NCBI GenBank assembly: GCA_002429315.1
Contig: DIZC01000085.1
Coordinates: 1-11,595 of the forward strand
Source: Alphaproteobacteria bacterium UBA6038
GTDB lineage: Bacteria > Pseudomonadota > Alphaproteobacteria > Micropepsales > Micropepsaceae
Reading direction: 5' to 3'
Length of the DNA stretch: 11,595 bases
The notes below the pieces were generated by a model. The model had not been told where the DNA came from. It did no database searches and saw only the letters and a program-made list of their open reading frames with translations. This document shows positions 7,239-11,595 of this stretch, in pieces. The position numbers and the translations under genes were made by a program. Each line of letters starts with the position of its first letter. Within the stretch, counting starts at the first letter, position 1.

Positions 7239-7936
7239 TGCTGTTGGCAAAAGCACAAGACGGCAAAGATGAGACGATGCTGGGTGAACGCCCTCACGCT
7301 GGCGGCTCTCGCCCGCGCGAACGCCGCTGCATCGTCACCCGCGAAGTTTTGCCGGAATCGCAGCTGGTGCGCTTCGTGGTCGGGCCGGAGAACGAGATCG
7401 TGCCCGATCTCGCAGTCAAGCTGCCGGGCCGCGGCATCTGGGTGAGTGCGAACCGCGCCGCTGTCGAACGTGCGGTCACGAAAAATCTCTTCTCCAAGGC
7501 GGCGAAGGCGAACGTGAATTCCGCCGCCGATTTGGCAATGCGTGTCGAAGCGCTGCTGGTGAGCCGCATCCAGGATCACTTGGGCCTCGCGCGGCGCTCG
7601 GGTGTGGTGGTCCTCGGCTTCGATACCGTGGTGCGGGCGTTCGCCGCGCGCCGCAAGCCATCTTTACTGGTGGAAGCGCGCGACGGCGCCGAGGACGGCC
7701 GCAGGAAAGTGCTGGCCGCAGCGCGCGCGCAAGGGCTCGAGCCGCACATCATCGATGCGCTCGCCGCCGATGAATTGAGCATGGCCTTGGGCCGCGAGAA
7801 TGTGATACATGCAGCCCTCTTTCCGGGGCCGCTTGCGGATCGGTTGGTGCTCGACGCCGAAAGGCTCGAGGGCTTCCGGCCGCGCGAGGCGAAGAGAACG
7901 GGTCCGAATCCCGTTCCGGACGAAAGGTACGTATGA
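7238..7936 (+). CDS. ylxR: YlxR (DUF448) RNA-binding protein fused to an L7Ae-like domain
   Basis: This 232-residue protein joins two small RNA-binding folds. The YlxR/DUF448 domain (about residues 26-95) shows RRCIVTREVLPESQLVRFVV and KLPGRGIWVSANRAAVERAV, including the conserved PGRG. The second part (about 108-200) resembles the ribosomal L7Ae/L30e fold (LGLARRSGVVVLGFDTVVRA ... PSLLVEARD). The fused form is common in alphaproteobacteria, while Firmicutes carry the two as neighbouring genes (ylxR and ylxQ). Both halves are predicted to bind RNA; the exact target is not known to me. The tail after about residue 205 is basic and proline-containing. The start overlaps the nusA stop by one base, with GAGG 4 bases upstream, and M14 (7277) is an alternative. 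Its stop overlaps infB by four bases (ATGA), so translational coupling is likely. Confidence 0.9.
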   Translation: MLLAKAQDGKDETMLGERPHAGGSRPRERRCIVTREVLPESQLVRFVVGPENEIVPDLAVKLPGRGIWVSANRAAVERAVTKNLFSKAAKANVNSAADLAMRVEALLVSRIQDHLGLARRSGVVVLGFDTVVRAFAARRKPSLLVEARDGAEDGRRKVLAAARAQGLEPHIIDALAADELSMALGRENVIHAALFPGPLADRLVLDAERLEGFRPREAKRTGPNPVPDERYV

Positions 7937-10467
7937 GCGAGACGAACGATGCAACGCGGACGGCCCGCCCGGCGGGCAAGACGCTGTCGCTGAAGAAGAC
8001 CGAAACCTCTACGGTGAAGCAAAGCTTCAGCCATGGCCGCAGCAAGGCGGTGGTGGTGGAGAAGAAGCGCGCCCGCGTGGCACCGCCCGCGGGCGGCAGG
8101 CCCGCCGCGGCTCCGGAGAAGCATGCCACTCCGGCCGCCGAAGTCCGGCCCGCGGCGCCTGAGATAATCTCGCCCGCCCGCGACCATCGCGCCGGCGTGG
8201 TTCTGCGCCAGCTGACCGACGAGGAAAAGGAAGCACGTTCGCGCGCCATCGCCGATGCCCGCGTTGCCGAGGACGAAGCACGCAAGCGGGCCGAAGATGA
8301 CGCCAAACATCGCGCGGTCGAGGATGCGCGGCTCGCCAAAGAACGCGCCGCCGCCGAAAAGCGCAAAGCGGAAGAAGAAGCCCGCAAAGCGGCCGAAGAG
8401 ACCGCCCGCCGGCACGCCGAAGAAGAAGCCAATCGCCGGCTCGACAAGAAGGAAGAGCCCACTGCCACCGGGGAAGCCACGCGCCGTGGCCGTCCTGTCC
8501 AGGAGGAAGAAGAGGAAGCGCCCAAGAAGGGCGGCGTGAAGGTGCCGGCCAAAGTCCCGGCGCGAAAGGGGGCAGACACCCGCCGCCGCGGTAAGCTCAC
8601 GGTGACGGCTGCCCTGTCGGACAAAGACGAGCGCATGCGCTCGGTCGCCTCGTTCCGCCGCCACCTCCAGCGGGTCAAGGGTGCGCCCCACCAGCCGGCA
8701 GGTCCGGCCGGTCCGCGCGAAGTGACGGTTCCCGAGACCCTCACCGTGGCCGAGCTGGCCAACCGCATGGCGCGCCGCTCGGTCGATGTGATCAAGGTGC
8801 TGATGAAGAACGGCATCATGGCGACGGTGAACGACGTCATCGACGCGGACACCGCTGAATTGGTCGCCACCGAATACGGCCACACCGTCAAGCGCGTCGC
8901 CGAATCCGACGTACTCGAGGGCCTAAAGGGCGCAGAGGACACGGAGGGCCACCTGATCGCACGGCCGCCCATCGTTACCGTGATGGGCCATGTCGATCAC
9001 GGCAAGACCTCGCTGCTGGATGCGCTGCGGAAGACCGATGTGGTAGCGGGCGAAGCGGGCGGCATTACCCAACATATCGGTGCCTATCAGGTGCAGATGC
9101 ACAACGGCAGCAGAATCACGTTCCTCGATACGCCGGGCCATGCCGCGTTTACCGCAATGCGTGCGCGCGGCGCCAAGGTGACCGATCTCGTCGTATTGGT
9201 GGTCGCGGCGGACGACGGCGTGATGCCGCAAACCGTGGAAGCGATCAATCACGCCCGCGCCGCGGGCGTGCCGATGATCGTGGCCGTCAACAAGATCGAC
9301 AAGGCAGACGCCAATCCGACGCGGGTGAAAACCGAACTGCTGCAGCATGAAATTCAGGTGGAAGATCTGGGCGGCGAGACGCTTTCCATCGAAGTCTCCG
9401 CTACGAAAGGCACCAACCTCGACAAGCTGGAAGAAGCCATCCTGCTGCAGGCCGAAGTGCTTGACCTCAAGGCCAATCCGGACCGGGCCGCCGAAGGCGC
9501 GGTGGTGGAAGCCAAGCTCGATAAGGGCCGCGGGCCGGTCGCCACGGCGCTCGTTCAGCGCGGAACCCTGAAGGTGGGCGATATTCTTGTGGCGGGCTCC
9601 GAATGGGGCCGCGTACGCCTGCTGATCAACGACCGTGGCGAAACAGTACAGAGCGCCGGGCCGGCCACGCCGGTCGAAGTCCTTGGACTTTCCGGGGTGC
9701 CGGAAGCGGGCGACGAATTCGCCGTAGTGCCCGATGAGGGCCGCGCCCGCGAGGTGACGGAATACCGCGCCCGCAAGCGCCGCGAAACGCGCCAAAAGAA
9801 TCTCGCGCGCCAATCTATGGATCAGCTGCTCAAGACACAGAAAGAAGGCGAGAAGCGTCTTCTGCCGCTCGTCATCAAAGCGGACGTGCAGGGTTCAGCG
9901 GAAGCCATCCAGGGGGCGCTCGCCAAGCTCGGCACCGACGAAGTCGGCGCGCAAGTGCTCCAGTCCGGCGTTGGCGGCATCACCGAATCGGATGTGATCC
10001 TCGCGCACGCGAGCGGCGCGGCGATCATCGGTTTCAATGTGCGTGCCAACGCGCAGGCGCGCGAACGCGCCAAGCGCGACGGTGTCGAGGTCCGCTACTA
10101 CAACATCATCTACAATGTCGTGGATGACGTGAAGGCGGCGCTCTCCGGCATGCTGGCGCCGGAGATGCGCGAGAAGTTCCTCGGCAATGCCGAGGTGCTG
10201 GAGGTCTTCGCCATCTCGAAGATCGGCAAGGTTGCCGGCTGCCGCGTCACCGAAGGCGTGGTGCGCCGGGGCGCACGCGTGCGCCTGATCCGCGACAACG
10301 TGGTGATCCATGACGGTGAACTCTCGACGTTGAAACGCTTCAAGGACGACGTGCGGGAAGTGCTCGCCGGCCAGGAATGCGGCATGTCGTTTGCCAATTA
10401 CCAGGACCTTCAGAAGGGCGACGTGATCGAGTGTTTCGAAGTGGAAACAGTCAAGCGCGCTCTCTGA
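7933..10467 (+). CDS. infB: Translation initiation factor IF-2
   Basis: IF-2 is the GTPase that brings formyl-methionyl-tRNA to the 30S subunit and promotes subunit joining. The product has 844 residues. The variable N-terminal part is basic and rich in Ala, Glu, Arg and Lys. From about residue 95 to 180 it forms a long charged helix of repeated AEEEARK-like units. The short IF2-associated segment KLTVTAALSDKDERMRSVAS lies near 221-240, and the IF2_N fold (TLTVAELANRMARRSVDVIK onward) spans about 269-320. In the G domain, G1 is GHVDHGKT (352-359), G2 is GGITQHIGAY, G3 is DTPGH (399-403), G4 is NKID (453-456) and G5 is SATKG. Beta-barrel domains and the fMet-tRNA-binding C-terminal domain (CRVTEGVVRRGARVRLIRDN) complete it. 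ATG 7933 has AAAGG 5 bases upstream. Everything expected is present. Confidence 0.98.
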   Translation: MSETNDATRTARPAGKTLSLKKTETSTVKQSFSHGRSKAVVVEKKRARVAPPAGGRPAAAPEKHATPAAEVRPAAPEIISPARDHRAGVVLRQLTDEEKEARSRAIADARVAEDEARKRAEDDAKHRAVEDARLAKERAAAEKRKAEEEARKAAEETARRHAEEEANRRLDKKEEPTATGEATRRGRPVQEEEEEAPKKGGVKVPAKVPARKGADTRRRGKLTVTAALSDKDERMRSVASFRRHLQRVKGAPHQPAGPAGPREVTVPETLTVAELANRMARRSVDVIKVLMKNGIMATVNDVIDADTAELVATEYGHTVKRVAESDVLEGLKGAEDTEGHLIARPPIVTVMGHVDHGKTSLLDALRKTDVVAGEAGGITQHIGAYQVQMHNGSRITFLDTPGHAAFTAMRARGAKVTDLVVLVVAADDGVMPQTVEAINHARAAGVPMIVAVNKIDKADANPTRVKTELLQHEIQVEDLGGETLSIEVSATKGTNLDKLEEAILLQAEVLDLKANPDRAAEGAVVEAKLDKGRGPVATALVQRGTLKVGDILVAGSEWGRVRLLINDRGETVQSAGPATPVEVLGLSGVPEAGDEFAVVPDEGRAREVTEYRARKRRETRQKNLARQSMDQLLKTQKEGEKRLLPLVIKADVQGSAEAIQGALAKLGTDEVGAQVLQSGVGGITESDVILAHASGAAIIGFNVRANAQARERAKRDGVEVRYYNIIYNVVDDVKAALSGMLAPEMREKFLGNAEVLEVFAISKIGKVAGCRVTEGVVRRGARVRLIRDNVVIHDGELSTLKRFKDDVREVLAGQECGMSFANYQDLQKGDVIECFEVETVKRAL

Positions 10468-10489
10468 CGGGTACCGCGTGCGGACGGCC

Positions 10490-11595
10490 ATGCTTTCGAT
10501 TTCCCCGAACTTGAGGCTTCAGGACTATCTCCGGCGTGCCGATGCGCGCTTGCGCGCCGGCGACATGCAAGGCGCGATGCAGGTTGCGCATGCGGCGGTG
10601 GAGAACGGCGCGGAGCAGCCGAACCTGCTTACGCTCGCTGCGCTTTGGGAACTCGACGCTGGATCGCCGCAACGTGCGCTGGACAGGGCCGCGCAAGCGA
10701 GAGATCTCACGCCCAGGAGTGCCGACGCGCTGCAGGTGCATGGTATCGCGCTCGCCCGGCTCGGTCGTCATCGGGAAGCGATCGCCTCCTTCGATGCAGC
10801 GCTCCGCCAAACGCCTGCCGTCGCCAACATTCATTACAATCGCGGCATTTCCCTCGAGGAACTCCAGGAATTCACGCGTGCCGAGCGCGATTATCGCCGC
10901 ACCCTTGAGATCGAGCCACGCCACACGCGCGCGCTCGCGCAGCTTGCGGCCTTGGCGGCATCGCGGGGACACGCCGGTGCTGCGCAGGATTACGCACAAC
11001 GGGCTTTGCGCATCGATCCGGCCGAACCCGCCGCGCGGCTGTCCCTGGCCCAGATCGAACTGGAGCAGGGCAATTACGCGGACGCTCGCCGGCTTGCCGA
11101 ACCGTTGGCGGCGGGGGGCAAACCGATCAATCGCTCGATTGCGCTCGGACTTCTGGCTGACGCCTTCTACAAGGAAGGTCGTGTGGAGCAGGCGTTCCGA
11201 CATTACCTGGACTCGAACGCGGTGCTCCAAGCTTATTATCGGCTGGTCTTCCAGGCAGAGGGGATCGAAACGGCGGCCGCGCGTGCCAAGCGGTTCATCG
11301 AATTCTTCCGGAGCGATGCTGCCGCGGGATTCGCCGATTGCAGCCGCGGCGAGTACCGCGCGCCGGTATCTACCCACGTCTTTCTCGTTGGATTTCCGCG
11401 CTCCGGGACGACTTTGCTGGAACAGGTGCTCGCGACCCACTCGGCCATCGAAACGCTGGAGGAGCGCGATTGCCTCGCCGCTGCGATCGCCGATTTTGCG
11501 CTGCCGGCGGAGGGGCTCACGCGACTTGGGGTCCAGAGCGGTGACGCCTTGTCCCGTTATCGCGACGCCTATTGGCGGGAGGCGCAGCCACATCT
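10490..11595 (+). CDS. TPR-repeat sulfotransferase (partial, C-terminus beyond right edge)
   Basis: The frame stays open for 368 codons to the right edge. The first 250 or so residues are helical TPR-like repeats, for example LARLGRHREAIASFDAALRQ, then NIHYNRGISLEELQEFTRAE, and later LSLAQIELEQGNYADARRLA. They are followed by the start of a sulfotransferase domain: VFLVGFPRSGTTLLEQVLAT at residues 297-316. Its GFPRSGTT carries the 5'-phosphosulfate-binding loop typical of PAPS-dependent sulfotransferases. The family joins a TPR array to a sulfotransferase and is frequent in alphaproteobacteria; substrates are mostly unknown, with protein or small-molecule sulfation both possible. It lacks a signal peptide, so it is probably cytoplasmic. 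The start is ATG 10490, 22 bases after infB; in-frame GTG 10478 is an alternative, and neither has a strong ribosome site. It occupies the place where rbfA usually lies. Confidence 0.88.
   Translation, partial: MLSISPNLRLQDYLRRADARLRAGDMQGAMQVAHAAVENGAEQPNLLTLAALWELDAGSPQRALDRAAQARDLTPRSADALQVHGIALARLGRHREAIASFDAALRQTPAVANIHYNRGISLEELQEFTRAERDYRRTLEIEPRHTRALAQLAALAASRGHAGAAQDYAQRALRIDPAEPAARLSLAQIELEQGNYADARRLAEPLAAGGKPINRSIALGLLADAFYKEGRVEQAFRHYLDSNAVLQAYYRLVFQAEGIETAAARAKRFIEFFRSDAAAGFADCSRGEYRAPVSTHVFLVGFPRSGTTLLEQVLATHSAIETLEERDCLAAAIADFALPAEGLTRLGVQSGDALSRYRDAYWREAQPH

Noticed and set aside
7576..8883. 435-codon open frame on the minus strand opposite ylxR and infB
   Set aside because: It lies antisense to clearly conserved infB and ylxR coding sequence; its composition (phenylalanine-, glycine- and leucine-rich runs) is the mirror of the Glu/Lys/Ala repeats of IF-2.
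10451..11593. 380-codon open frame on the minus strand at the right end
   Set aside because: The plus strand here encodes TPR repeats and a textbook GFPRSGTT sulfotransferase loop; the minus frame shows no recognisable motif.

Overview
The window is GC-rich chromosomal DNA from an alphaproteobacterium. This rests on the gene order metK-trmB-rimP-nusA-ylxR-infB, on HslV having an N-terminal extension ahead of its catalytic threonine, on a YlxR protein fused to an L7Ae-like domain, and on interspersed palindromic repeats of a kind common in that class. The order or genus cannot be fixed from the sequence alone. Almost all of the window is housekeeping DNA, and I see no defence island or clearly new multi-gene system.

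Layout. Positions 1-674 (minus strand) hold most of a ferritin-like diiron protein, cut by the left edge. A divergent intergenic region of about 140 bp separates it from hslV (816-1376) and hslU (1530-2840), the two subunits of the ATP-dependent HslUV protease. The 153 bp between hslV and hslU hold the decayed C-terminal end of a VapC-type PIN toxin gene, readable only through two frameshifts. A leader of about 90 bp with competing hairpins precedes metK (2929-4116). A 63 bp palindromic repeat follows metK and supplies the start codon of trmB (4188-4973). trmB itself carries an in-frame insertion of about 38 codons made from a second, different palindromic repeat.

From about 4975 a likely promoter and a hairpin-rich leader open the transcription/translation operon: rimP (5078-5617), nusA (5634-7238), ylxR-L7Ae (7238-7936) and infB (7933-10467). 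The last three genes overlap by 1-4 bases, so they are probably translationally coupled. The products act in 30S maturation (RimP), transcription elongation/antitermination (NusA), RNA binding (YlxR) and translation initiation (IF-2). Where rbfA usually follows infB, this genome has a TPR-sulfotransferase gene (10490 to the right edge, incomplete).

The points most worth a second look are the repeat inserted in the trmB reading frame, the vapC relic wedged between hslV and hslU, and the repeat that donates the trmB start codon. The long minus-strand open frames opposite infB, nusA, metK and the sulfotransferase gene are judged to be GC-driven shadows.
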